A stretch of 64,000 nucleotides of DNA, taken from the NCBI GenBank assembly GCA_963803775.1, contig CAWDNS010000007.1:1178001-1242000 (forward strand). The letters run 5' to 3'. The notes below the pieces were generated by a model, which saw only the letters and a list, made by a program, of their open reading frames with translations, made no database searches and had not been told where the DNA came from. Position numbers and translations under genes: made by a program. Shown piece after piece: positions 1 to 7,969 of this stretch. The stretch comes from JABCZH01 sp963803775 (GTDB taxonomy: Bacteria; Acidobacteriota; Terriglobia; Terriglobales; Acidobacteriaceae). The stretch's first letter is position 1; each line of letters starts with the position of its first letter.

Positions 1-96
1 CCCGTCGGGGAGCTGGACATGAATGTTGTCTGCCATAGGATTAGCATTCAAGTATAAAACACCGGAGAGGCAGGAGTAGGCCTAGCCGGTGCTTCT

Positions 97-142
97 CTTT
101 GCGCTCTTTGCGGTTAGAGTTTTTACCGCAAAGAGCGCAAAG
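97..142. repeat. Intergenic perfect palindrome, 18-bp arms
   Basis: The arms at 97-114 and 125-142 are exact reverse complements of 18 bases, separated by a 10-base T-rich loop. The arm is itself built from a near-repeat of a CTTTGCG/CTCTTTGCGG motif. It lies about 120 bases beyond the stop of the M2 peptidase remnant. The hairpin would form in RNA from either strand. It resembles in design, but not in sequence, the ACCACAGAGG palindromes elsewhere in the window. Bases 143-261 show nothing I can assign. Confidence 0.85.
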
Positions 143-261
143 TATTTCGCGAAGATCGCAAAGAACACCTCATCTATGTGGTGCTGCATTCTGAGGTGCA
201 AGACCAGCGTATTTTCATAGCGTCAGTCGTCTTCCACTCACCCTCCGCGCCATCGGCCCAG

Positions 262-2059
262 CTACCAGCCTGTTTTCTGTCCCTTATTCTGTTCGTCCAG
301 CCACTTCTGCAATGGAGCGAAGTAGTCCAGCATGGCGCTGGCATCCATCTGGCGCTGGCCGGTGAGAGCTTCCAGAGCGTCAGGCCAAGGCTGGCTCTGG
401 CCCATCGCCAGCATCTTGTTCAGCTTTTCTCCCGCCGCTTTGGAGTTATAGAACGTGCAGCGATGCAGCGGCCCCGTGTATCCGGCTTCCTTGCACATGG
501 CGCGATAGAACTGGAATTGCAGAATGTCGCGCCAGGAAATACCGCATGTAGGGCACATTCGCGGCGACATGGTATTTCGCGCCCGGATCAAAATCCGCCT
601 CACTGCGCGCCACCGGCGGCGCCACCCCCTGATACTTCAAGCCGCATGTCCCACCACGCCTTGTTGTAATCGGCGGGATTGATTTCGCCAGAGAATACTT
701 TCCAGCGCCACTGATCAATCAGCAAGCCGAACGGCAGGAATGCTACTTTTTCGAGAGCCTGCTTCAGCAGCAGTGGAATGTCGCCATCGGCGGAAGGAAG
801 TTGGTCGAGCAGGCCGATTTGCTGCAAGTATTCCGGCGTGACCGCCAAGCGCGATGGTATCGCCAATGGCTTCGTGGAATCCATCATTGGCGCCGCTCTC
901 GAACAAGAACGGCTGGTTCTTGTAAGCCCGCTGATAAAAGTTGTGCCCGAGCTCGTGATGAATAGTGACGAAGTCCTCGTCGCGAATCTGAATGCACATC
1001 TTCACGCGCAGATCGTCCTGGTTGTCGATGTCCCAGGCGCTGGCGTGGCAAACCACGTCGCGGTCACGCGGCTTGGTAAACAAGCGAACGCTCCCAGAAA
1101 GTCGGCGGCAGTGGCGCAAAGCCCAGAGACTTATAGAAATTCTCGCCGTAGCGCACCATGCCCTTGGCGTCGAGATTTTTAGCCTTCAGCAATTCGGTAA
1201 GATCATAGCCGCGGCTGTTCTCCGGCAGGCCGAGCAGCGGGAAAAATTCCCCCACTGCTGTGCCCAGGGGTTGCCCAAGAGATCGGCGGGAATCGGGCCA
1301 TCCGGCGGCACCAGGCTCGGTCCGTAGTGTCTGCGCCAGCTTTGCGCGCACATAGGTATGCAGTGACAAATACAGCGGTCGCACCTGCTGCCACAGCCGC
1401 TCCAGTTCGGCGCTGAATTGCTCGGGAGTCATGTCATAGCCCGCACGCCACATTGCTCCCACATCTTTGAAGCCCATCTCGCGCGCGCCCTGGTTCGAAA
1501 GTTCGACGAAGCGCGCGTAGCGCTGGCGCATGGGCGCTCCAATTTTGTGCCATCCCGTCCATACGTCCTTTAGCTCGTTGGGGTCGCGGCTTTCTGTCAT
1601 GACCTTTTCGATCGCCGTGATGTCCAGGCAGTCATCCGGCTTGCGGCAATACTTGCCTTTGCCATAATCGCCGTCGAGAGAGGTGGCGATTTCGATCATC
1701 TCGCGCCGCAGCTTTGGATCCTTCGGCGCCGGCGCGGTCAAGCCCAATTTCAGCAGTAAGAACTTCCGGGCCAAAACCGGCGGGAGAGCCAGACCATCGA
1801 ATTGCTTGGCTTGCTCCACCAGTTCCGTCACCGCGGCAGTACCTTGCTCATTGGCGTCGGCCGATATCGCCTCGGTGTCGTCGGTGATGAAGTTCTCCTG
1901 CACCCACTGGGCCCGCGCTGCTCTGGTATTCAACTCATTCAAGCGTGCTTCCGCCTGACTGATGAACTGTTCCGCCTCTGCCACCGTGTGTTTTGAGGCA
2001 GTCTGACCTTCCAGCAACAGGGGAAAACACAACACGACTAGCAGGCAGCGGAATTTCAT
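262..2059 (-). pseudogene. M2-family (angiotensin-converting-enzyme-like) metallopeptidase, multiply frameshifted
   Basis: The N-terminal 330 codons (2059 down to about 1085) carry a signal peptide and the helical N-terminal part of an M2 dipeptidyl carboxypeptidase. The rest is recovered only by changing frame. The zinc site HHELGH (HEXXH) is encoded near 943-958 in a second frame, the stretch ending at a DQWRWKVFSGE motif in a third, an ADFDPGAKYH motif in a fourth, and the C-terminus ending QKTGW in a fifth. A further out-of-frame excursion lies at about 1255-1315. Joined, the pieces give roughly 600 residues, full length for bacterial M2 enzymes, and I saw no nonsense codon inside a segment. 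Three shifts are an extra T changing CTG to CTTG (near 641, 848 and 1083). As it stands, no active enzyme is made. The peptide-cleaving role is family knowledge. Recent decay or sequencing error is undecided. Confidence 0.85.
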
Positions 2060-2226
2060 GAAACCCTCCGGTCGAAGATTATGAACGAGATGACGGAAAT
2101 TGTCGCGGGGGTCGCTCCCCGATCTTGATCAGGATCCCGCCGATCCGAATCGTAATTCACCGATATGCCCTTGTCTTGCGACCCCTTCCGCAATACAATC
2201 CGCATCGTCTTCTAGGAGGTGTTTTT

Positions 2227-2997
2227 ATGGCCGCCGCACCCAACCTACCCGGGCCCGCTGCCGTTGCTGCTACTGAGCTCGTGCCGCTCTCCGAAGGAGC
2301 TCGCATCGTAGATACTTTTATCGCGCCGGGCGAGACCTTTACTGATCTTCGCCGCAGCGCAAGCTGGTGGGCGCCGTTTTTGCTGCTCTCGGTCGTCTCC
2401 ATAGCCTTCTTCTATTTGGTAGGTCAGAAAATTGGCTACCGGAAGGTAGTCGAGAACCAGATTCAGGTGTCCCCAAAGGCTACGCGTCAAATGGAGCAGC
2501 TGCCGCCAGACCAGCGTAGCCAGGCCATCACCCGGCAAGCCACCGGTCTAAGCTATTTTCTATACGCATATCCGGTCGTGATTCTGCTCTGGAACCTGAT
2601 CATCGCGGCCGTTCTGTTTGCTACATTTAAGTTCGCCGCGGGCGCTGCGGTGAAGTTCAAGACTTCGCTTGCCATTGTGATGTACGCCAGCCTGCCATTT
2701 CTGCTCAAGAGCGTTCTGGCGTCAGTTTCGATCATGGCTGGAGCCGACCCCGATTCCTTTGCTTTGCAGAATCCCGCCGCGACTAATCCGGGTTATTTTC
2801 TTTCTCCAGGGAATTCACCGTTTCTCTACAGCGTGGCCACTGCGCTCGACGTTTTCATGATCTGGACCCTGATTTTGACTGCGATTGCCTTCACCTGTGT
2901 GAGCAAGGTGAAGCGCTCGACGGCAATGACGATCGTCTTCAGCTGGTACGTTGTATTTACCCTAGGGGCTGCTGGATTTTCAGCGCTGCTGTCTTAA
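2227..2997 (+). CDS. YIP1-family multi-pass membrane protein
   Basis: The start is set at the ATG at 2227 because an AGGAGGT ribosome site lies at 2214-2220; an open frame extends upstream to 2125 without support. The 256-residue product has a soluble N-terminal stretch of about 45 residues that includes a FIAPGETF segment typical of YIP1-domain proteins. About five hydrophobic segments follow (roughly 47-65, 110-140, 148-175, 200-228 and 233-256). It should sit in the inner membrane. No catalytic residues are recognisable and the function of bacterial YIP1 proteins is not established. The next gene follows after 38 bases, so the two may be co-transcribed. The family call is moderately sure and the role unknown. 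Confidence 0.7.
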   Translation: MAAAPNLPGPAAVAATELVPLSEGARIVDTFIAPGETFTDLRRSASWWAPFLLLSVVSIAFFYLVGQKIGYRKVVENQIQVSPKATRQMEQLPPDQRSQAITRQATGLSYFLYAYPVVILLWNLIIAAVLFATFKFAAGAAVKFKTSLAIVMYASLPFLLKSVLASVSIMAGADPDSFALQNPAATNPGYFLSPGNSPFLYSVATALDVFMIWTLILTAIAFTCVSKVKRSTAMTIVFSWYVVFTLGAAGFSALLS

Positions 2998-3035
2998 ACG
3001 ATTTAGGAACGTCAAAGGACTACATTGGAGGCATT

Positions 3036-3554
3036 ATGAAACCAGTATTTTTCGGCTGTATCTTCCTCGTCTGGTCCGGAATGTTGTTCGCCCAGACCAA
3101 GAACCCTGTCACCGACGTGGTCAAAGGCATGCTGGCCGGTCGGCAAAAGAACATCACTGCGGCGATTGAAGAGATGCCGGCAGACAAGTTTGGATTCAAG
3201 CCCACGCCCGAGCAAGAGACCTTCGGGCATTTGACACTCCACATTATTGAATCGAACAATTACTTTTGTTCGACCGCTGCCGGGGTCCCGGAACCGAAAT
3301 CAGAATTGAAGGATACCGACAGCAAAGACAAGCTACTGGCTGCGGTGAAGGATTCGTTCACCTTCTGCGGAACTGCTCTGGACAAGGTGGACGATTCGAA
3401 GCTCGCCGATCCCATCAAAGATTACAGCGGGAAAGATCAGCCCCGGGCGTGGGCGCTGATCGCTTTCGCAAGCTCTTGCGCCGACCACTACGGAGCTGCC
3501 GCGATGTACCTGCGGCTGAATGGCCTGCTGCCGCCTACCGCGAAGAAGAAATAG
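3036..3554 (+). CDS. Secreted DinB-like four-helix protein
   Basis: The 172-residue product starts at an ATG with a GGAGG site just upstream and has a cleavable signal peptide (hydrophobic 5-18, then LFAQ). The mature part matches the DinB/YfiT four-helix pattern: an early MLAGRQKNITAAIEEMP helix, a FGHLTLHIIESNNYF helix with two His, and a late CADHYGAAAMYLRLNG helix. Cytoplasmic DinB enzymes bind a metal through three His and act as thiol-dependent transferases. Here the late helix keeps only one His of the usual pair, so metal binding is uncertain. Export to the periplasm is inferred from the signal peptide. A large palindrome begins seven bases after the stop. Confidence 0.7.
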   Translation: MKPVFFGCIFLVWSGMLFAQTKNPVTDVVKGMLAGRQKNITAAIEEMPADKFGFKPTPEQETFGHLTLHIIESNNYFCSTAAGVPEPKSELKDTDSKDKLLAAVKDSFTFCGTALDKVDDSKLADPIKDYSGKDQPRAWALIAFASSCADHYGAAAMYLRLNGLLPPTAKKK

Positions 3555-3560
3555 GGGTTT

Positions 3561-3650
3561 GTAGCGCCGGGCATCCCCGCGGTTGTCGCGAGTGCAGGTT
3601 GTCCCTGGGGTAGAGGCGGGACGCCTCCACGACAGCCGCGTCGGCGCTAC
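3561..3650. repeat. 90-bp palindromic intergenic repeat between convergent genes
   Basis: The outer arms GTAGCGCCG (3561-3569) and CGGCGCTAC (3642-3650) are perfect reverse complements. An inner hairpin GAGGCG-GGA-CGCCTC occupies about 3613-3627. It fills the gap between the DinB-like gene and the convergent radical SAM gene. The right arm supplies the TAG stop of the radical SAM gene (3647-3649). A relative sharing the GACAGCC and CGGCGCTAC blocks lies inside the helicase gene at 8945-8974. It could act as a bidirectional terminator or mRNA-end stabiliser (inference). Confidence 0.8.
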
Positions 3651-4657
3651 TTGAGCTGTACCAACTCCGCGGATGTAACTCCTGCGTGCTGGGGCGCCCG
3701 CCAGGAATCGAAGATCGACACCTGGTGCACGCACGACACCGTGCAATGCGGTGCGCAGGATTTCTCCGTCAGGTACTCACGGCGCAAATCTTGCGCCGTG
3801 TATTTCTCCAACGGAATCGCGGGATAGCCGCGCTGCTGCGAGCAGTAGTGCACCAACCCGTCTTCGCAGATGTATAGGTAGCGCGACCCGGCCCGGCAGC
3901 GCCACTGGTTGGGACGCCCCTGCGCGATGTTGTCCTGGAAAGCATTGATGCGCGTGAAGCTGCTTTTCTCGAGCGACTTCATCTCGTGATACACCCGCCG
4001 CTCTTCGCCTCCCAGAGGCTGCAATTGACCGGTGCCATCATGAATGATTCCCACCGTCGAACTGAATCCCAGTTCCAGCGCGCGTTTGCCGATGGTCAGC
4101 GCGTCCTGCGGATTGCATACCCCGCCACCCACCACTGAGTTGATGTTCACGTGAAAATCAGCATACTCGGCGAGGTTTTCGAGCTTTTTGTCCAGAACCT
4201 TCAGGCTTTTCTTCGACACATCATCGGGAGTGACATTATCGATTGAAATCTGCAGCCACTCGAGGCCCGCCCGGTTCAGCCGTTGTATGCGCTCCGGAAC
4301 CAGGAAATAGCCATTGGTGATCAGTCCGGCAATCATTCCGTTCTTGCGTATGCGTCGGATGATCTCGTCGAGCTCGGGATGCAGCAACGGTTCTCCGCCA
4401 CTGATGGTGACCACGGCCGTGCCCAGTTCGCCCAACTTGTCTACCCGGCGGAACATTTCCTCGGTCTCCACCGGCTTAGAGAAATCGTCGAATTCGTTGC
4501 AATAAGTACAGGAAAGATTGCAGCGGCGAATGGGAATAATATGCGCCAGCAGCGGATGCTCGGTCGAAGCCAGCGCCTTAGCCATCATCTTCGCTCCCCG
4601 GACGTTCCGGTAGAGCGCCTTCACGCGGCGGCGCAGAATTGTGCTGGCAGAGGGCAT
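3647..4657 (-). CDS. Radical SAM protein with Cys-rich C-terminus
   Basis: From the ATG at 4657 the product is 336 residues. The open frame extends to 4792, but that extension looks like untranslated DNA. The iron-sulfur and SAM motif CNLSCTYC gives C46, C50 and C53 (CX3CX2C), followed by the SAM-binding ISGGEPLLHPE motif near residue 85. The C-terminal quarter holds a further set of Cys (CRAG, ICEDG, HYCSQQ, SCAPHCTVSC) like a SPASM or twitch cluster that binds auxiliary iron-sulfur. Such proteins modify peptides or small molecules by radical chemistry, and the substrate cannot be read from the sequence. No precursor peptide gene is visible next door. The gene converges on the DinB-like gene and borrows its stop from the shared palindrome. 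Confidence 0.8.
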   Translation of the reverse strand: MPSASTILRRRVKALYRNVRGAKMMAKALASTEHPLLAHIIPIRRCNLSCTYCNEFDDFSKPVETEEMFRRVDKLGELGTAVVTISGGEPLLHPELDEIIRRIRKNGMIAGLITNGYFLVPERIQRLNRAGLEWLQISIDNVTPDDVSKKSLKVLDKKLENLAEYADFHVNINSVVGGGVCNPQDALTIGKRALELGFSSTVGIIHDGTGQLQPLGGEERRVYHEMKSLEKSSFTRINAFQDNIAQGRPNQWRCRAGSRYLYICEDGLVHYCSQQRGYPAIPLEKYTAQDLRREYLTEKSCAPHCTVSCVHQVSIFDSWRAPQHAGVTSAELVQLK

Positions 4658-4794
4658 GAGATTGCTGTTTTCATTAGAGCATACAGAGCGGGTAAGTGCA
4701 TTGTTCTGGCAGCGTTCAGCGGGTTTGGTGGGGCGAACGGCTTGGCAAACAAAGTAAGCGGGTTGTCCCCTTGGAGCTATAATTGCGGCCACGG

Positions 4795-5043
4795 ATGGCC
4801 CTTACCTCTTGCACCAAGCTCGGTCCCTATGAAGTACAATCGCCGCTAGGCGCTGGCGGCAGGGGTGAAGTTTATCGCGTGGGCACGCCGCAGCGGCTAT
4901 TCCAGGCCAGCGTGTCCGGAATCGGAATGCCGTATGACGTTTCGCCAGACGGGCGACGCTTAATGGTGAACCTGGCCGAAGAGGAAGAGTCCGCGCCGCT
5001 CTGCGTCGTAGTCCACTGGCCAGCGGAGTTGAAGAAAATGAGA
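4795..5043 (+). pseudogene. Internally deleted remnant of a serine/threonine protein kinase with propeller tail
   Basis: The first 28 residues read as the start of a Hanks-type kinase: TKLGPYEVQSPLGAGG followed by GEVYR, which is the glycine-rich ATP loop. At once the sequence becomes the conserved C-terminal end of the same protein class (RLFQASVSGIGMPYDVSPDG, then MVNLAEEE, then VVHWPAELKK), which normally closes a WD40/TolB-like propeller several hundred residues later. The kinase core, membrane segment and most of the propeller are missing. After LKK one extra A seems to have removed the usual stop, so the frame runs on to 5172 across the end of the adenosine deaminase gene. I read this as a non-functional relic made by one large internal deletion. 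Confidence 0.65.
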
Positions 5044-5056
5044 GTCAGATGCAGGC

Positions 5057-6076
5057 CTATGATCGCGCCGCCACAGAGTCGAACAGATTCAAGAATTGCA
5101 GCTTCTTTTCGGCCGGCAGAAACGACGCTTCAAACGAATTCCGCGCCAGTTCCCGCAGATGCTCGTCGGTGAAGCCGAAGGCATCCTGGGCCAGTTGATA
5201 CTCGCCGGCCAATGTTGTCCCAAACATTGCAGGATCGTCGCTGTTCAGCGTGACCATAATTCCCTGATCGAAATAGCGTCGCACCGGATGCTCCGCAATC
5301 GCCGAACACACCCCCGTGCGCAGATTGCTGGTGATACAGATTTCCACTGGAATCTGTCGCCTCGATAATTCTTCTACGAGCTCTGCATCATGCGAGGCAG
5401 TCAGGCCGTGGCCGATGCGTTCCGCGCGAAGATTCATCGCGCCCCACACCGAATCCGGCCCTGCTGATTCTCCCGCATGGGCAGTCAGCCGCAGGCCATT
5501 GTCCGCCGCGTAAGCATAGACTTCACGGAACAGCTCCGGCCCGGCTTTAGCTTCGTCGCCGCCGATTCCGAATCCCACCACTCCGCGACCTTTGTACCTA
5601 ACCGCTAGTTCCGCCACATTCTTCGCTTTCTCCGCTCCGAACTGGCGCACGGCATCAAAAATCCACAGCAACGAGACTCCGAAATCCCGTTCCCCGCGCT
5701 CGCGTCCCCGTTCGAGACCCTCGAAGATCGCAGCAAAATCCTGTTTGCGCCAGAGGTTCACGCCCACCGACACATAAACCTCAGCGTGCAACACATTTTC
5801 CGCTTTAAGCTTTTGCATTAGACCGTAAACGACGAGTTCGTAATCCGCGGGAGTTTGCAGGTCTTCGGTGACCGCTTTGAACGCCATCAGAAAGCCAGCG
5901 AAGTCTTTGTATTGGTAAAGCTGTTCTACTTCGGCGAGAGTGCTCTCTTTGCCGTGACCCTTTCGCAATTCGAGTAAAGTTGCCGGATCAATCGTCCCCT
6001 CGAGATGCAGATGCAGCTCAGCTTTGGGGAGAGATAAAATGAAAAGACTCGGGCGCGGAGATTCGAGTGGCAGCAC
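5057..6076 (-). CDS. add: Adenosine deaminase family protein
   Basis: The 339-residue product has the metal and substrate motifs of the adenosine/AMP deaminase superfamily. HLHLEG gives zinc ligands H22 and H24. HAGE lies at 200-203, with H200 a ligand and E203 catalytic. ERIGHG lies near 220, and SDDP at 279-282 holds the catalytic Asp pair. The reaction would be hydrolytic deamination of adenosine to inosine in the cytoplasm. Members of this family also deaminate aminofutalosine in menaquinone synthesis, and that alternative cannot be excluded. The start lies three bases beyond the stop of the upstream permease, so the two form an operon. The gene converges on the kinase remnant. Confidence 0.85.
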   Translation of the reverse strand: MLPLESPRPSLFILSLPKAELHLHLEGTIDPATLLELRKGHGKESTLAEVEQLYQYKDFAGFLMAFKAVTEDLQTPADYELVVYGLMQKLKAENVLHAEVYVSVGVNLWRKQDFAAIFEGLERGRERGERDFGVSLLWIFDAVRQFGAEKAKNVAELAVRYKGRGVVGFGIGGDEAKAGPELFREVYAYAADNGLRLTAHAGESAGPDSVWGAMNLRAERIGHGLTASHDAELVEELSRRQIPVEICITSNLRTGVCSAIAEHPVRRYFDQGIMVTLNSDDPAMFGTTLAGEYQLAQDAFGFTDEHLRELARNSFEASFLPAEKKLQFLNLFDSVAARS

Positions 6077-6078
6077 GA

Positions 6079-7644
6079 CTAACTCTTCCCAGCAAACTCG
6101 CTGTGATGCCGGCTATAGAGGTAATAGATGGTCAGGCCAATAATCAGCCACGCGAAGAAGCGTAGCCAAGTCAAAATCGGCAAGCCGGACATCAACAAGA
6201 CACAAAACAAGACGCTCAGCACCGGGGCCGCAATCCCGCCGGGGGCACGGAAGCCGCGATGCCGGCCCGGATCGCGATACCGCAATATGATCACGCCCAC
6301 CGACACCAATACAAAAGCAAAAAGCGTTCCGATGTTCGAAAGATCGGAGAGCGTGCCAATGTCCAGAAATCCAGCTGGCACGCCGACTAGAAATCCCGCA
6401 ATCCAAGTTGCGGTCGCCGGCGTGCGATAACGGGGATGCACTCGCCCGAACAGCTTGGGGAGTAAGCCATCTCGTGACATTGAGAACCACACCCGCGCCT
6501 GCCCGAGCTGGAAAACCAGCAGTGACGAAATCATGCCCATCATGGCGCCGAAAAGAACACCCAATTCGATCCAGTTCAGGGTGTTTGATCCGGTCCTGGC
6601 CGCCAGCATCTTCATGCTGTTCACCACCGGAGCAGCGTCGTCTCGCACTGCCTGCCATGGCACCAGTCCGGTGAGAACGATAGCGACACCCACATAGAGG
6701 AGGGTGCAGACCACGAGCGTGGCAATGATTCCGATGGGAAGGTCGCGTTGTGGATTGCGTGCTTCCTCAGCCGCGGTCGAAACCGAGTCGAAGCCAATGT
6801 AGGTGAAAAAAATAATCGATCCGCCAGTCAGGATGCCGGACCAGCCCTCTGGTGCGAACGGATGCCAGAGTTTCGGATTGATGTACTGTGCTCCCACGAT
6901 GACGAATGCCAGAATCGCGGCAATCTTCAGAATCACCATCACGTTGTTGGCTTCCGCAGATTCGCGGATACCGCGCACCAGCACAACCGTCAATAGCATC
7001 ACGATGAGAAAGGCGGGAATATTGAACCCGAAGTGCAAACCTGGCGCATACAGCATATCGCCCTTCAGGTTGGTGAGCCCTCCTGGAAGATAAGCGGGCG
7101 ATATCCAACGCAAAGCCGGGTGCCAGCCAAACCAGTCAAACATGCCCACCAGGTGGGCGGCAAATCCCACACTCACCGCCATGTTGCTGACTGCGTATTC
7201 CAAAATCAAGTCCCAGCCAATGATCCACGCCACCAATTCGCCCATGGTGGCGTAGGTGTAAGTGTAGGCGCTACCGGCGATGGGAATCATCGACGCCAGT
7301 TCTGCATAGCAGAGGCCAGTAAAGGCGCAGACGATCGCCACCAGGATGAGGGACAGCGCCAGTGCGGGCCCAGCGCCCGGCCTTCCTTGAGTGGCGTGAT
7401 GTCTGACCAGATAGTCGAGCAGCGGGGCGTTAAGAATCGAGGAGGTATCAAACCTCTGGCCGCCAATGGCTGTTCCGATAACAGTAAAAATGCCGGAACC
7501 AATCACCGCACCGATGCCCAGGGCAGTCAGTGAAACCGGGCCCAGAGTTTTCTTTAATCGGCGCTCCGGCTCTTCCGAATCCGAGATCAGCTTGTCGATC
7601 GACTTGCAGCAGAAAAGCTGCACCTCCGACGTGCGGATGATCAC
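6079..7644 (-). CDS. APC-superfamily amino acid permease
   Basis: This is a membrane transporter of about 521 residues with around 12 hydrophobic segments. It begins with the family signature LGIGAVIGSGIFTVIG in the first helix and has a conserved GFDSVSTAAEEARNP segment in the middle. The cationic amino acid transporter group is the closest fit by pattern, though the substrate is not readable. The start is uncertain: the frame is open to 7743, but a GTG at 7644 leaves a cytoplasmic tail of about 30 residues before the first helix and is preferred. The stop is three bases from the deaminase start, so the pair is co-transcribed. Confidence 0.8.
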   Translation of the reverse strand: MIIRTSEVQLFCCKSIDKLISDSEEPERRLKKTLGPVSLTALGIGAVIGSGIFTVIGTAIGGQRFDTSSILNAPLLDYLVRHHATQGRPGAGPALALSLILVAIVCAFTGLCYAELASMIPIAGSAYTYTYATMGELVAWIIGWDLILEYAVSNMAVSVGFAAHLVGMFDWFGWHPALRWISPAYLPGGLTNLKGDMLYAPGLHFGFNIPAFLIVMLLTVVLVRGIRESAEANNVMVILKIAAILAFVIVGAQYINPKLWHPFAPEGWSGILTGGSIIFFTYIGFDSVSTAAEEARNPQRDLPIGIIATLVVCTLLYVGVAIVLTGLVPWQAVRDDAAPVVNSMKMLAARTGSNTLNWIELGVLFGAMMGMISSLLVFQLGQARVWFSMSRDGLLPKLFGRVHPRYRTPATATWIAGFLVGVPAGFLDIGTLSDLSNIGTLFAFVLVSVGVIILRYRDPGRHRGFRAPGGIAAPVLSVLFCVLLMSGLPILTWLRFFAWLIIGLTIYYLYSRHHSEFAGKS

Positions 7645-7765
7645 AGTTGTTCGTTCGCTGAATGGTGGCTGTGCCAAAGAGCCTCTTGTTGTAACGCACA
7701 TGCACCTGGCATCGCCAGGACGCTTAAACTGGCGGAATGCCAAGTGCTATGTGCCAATTGCTGCC

Positions 7766-7927
7766 TTACCGCTTCGCCTGACCGCGCACCAGTTTCTTCA
7801 CTTTGCTCTTCTTGGAACCGCGTGCGTACTCCCGCGGTTTCAGCGGCTTTTCCGTCTTTTGCTTCTTGCGCGACGCGCGTTTGGACTTTTTGCGTTCTTC
7901 TTTGGTTAACTTTGATGTATTTGCCAT
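7766..7927 (-). CDS. Small Lys/Arg-rich protein, 53 residues, function unknown
   Basis: The ATG at 7927 opens a 53-codon frame ending in TAA at 7766-7768. An AGGAGA ribosome site lies about 13 bases upstream. Nearly half of the product is Lys or Arg, with runs such as EERKKSKRASRKKQK and SKKSKVKKLVRGQAKR. It has no hydrophobic segment and no Cys. The composition suggests nucleic acid or ribosome binding, which is inference; I recognise no family. It lies in the gap between the permease and the helicase on the same strand. It is short enough to be skipped by usual length cut-offs. Confidence 0.55.
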   Translation of the reverse strand: MANTSKLTKEERKKSKRASRKKQKTEKPLKPREYARGSKKSKVKKLVRGQAKR

Positions 7928-7969
7928 GAGTGCTGTCTGTTTCTCCTATATTTGTGGTGGTTGTGGCCG

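Noticed and set aside
7466..7909. 147-codon plus-strand frame across the permease start
   Set aside because: It overlaps both the permease start and the small basic gene on the opposite strand. It has no domain, and the permease frame is well supported.
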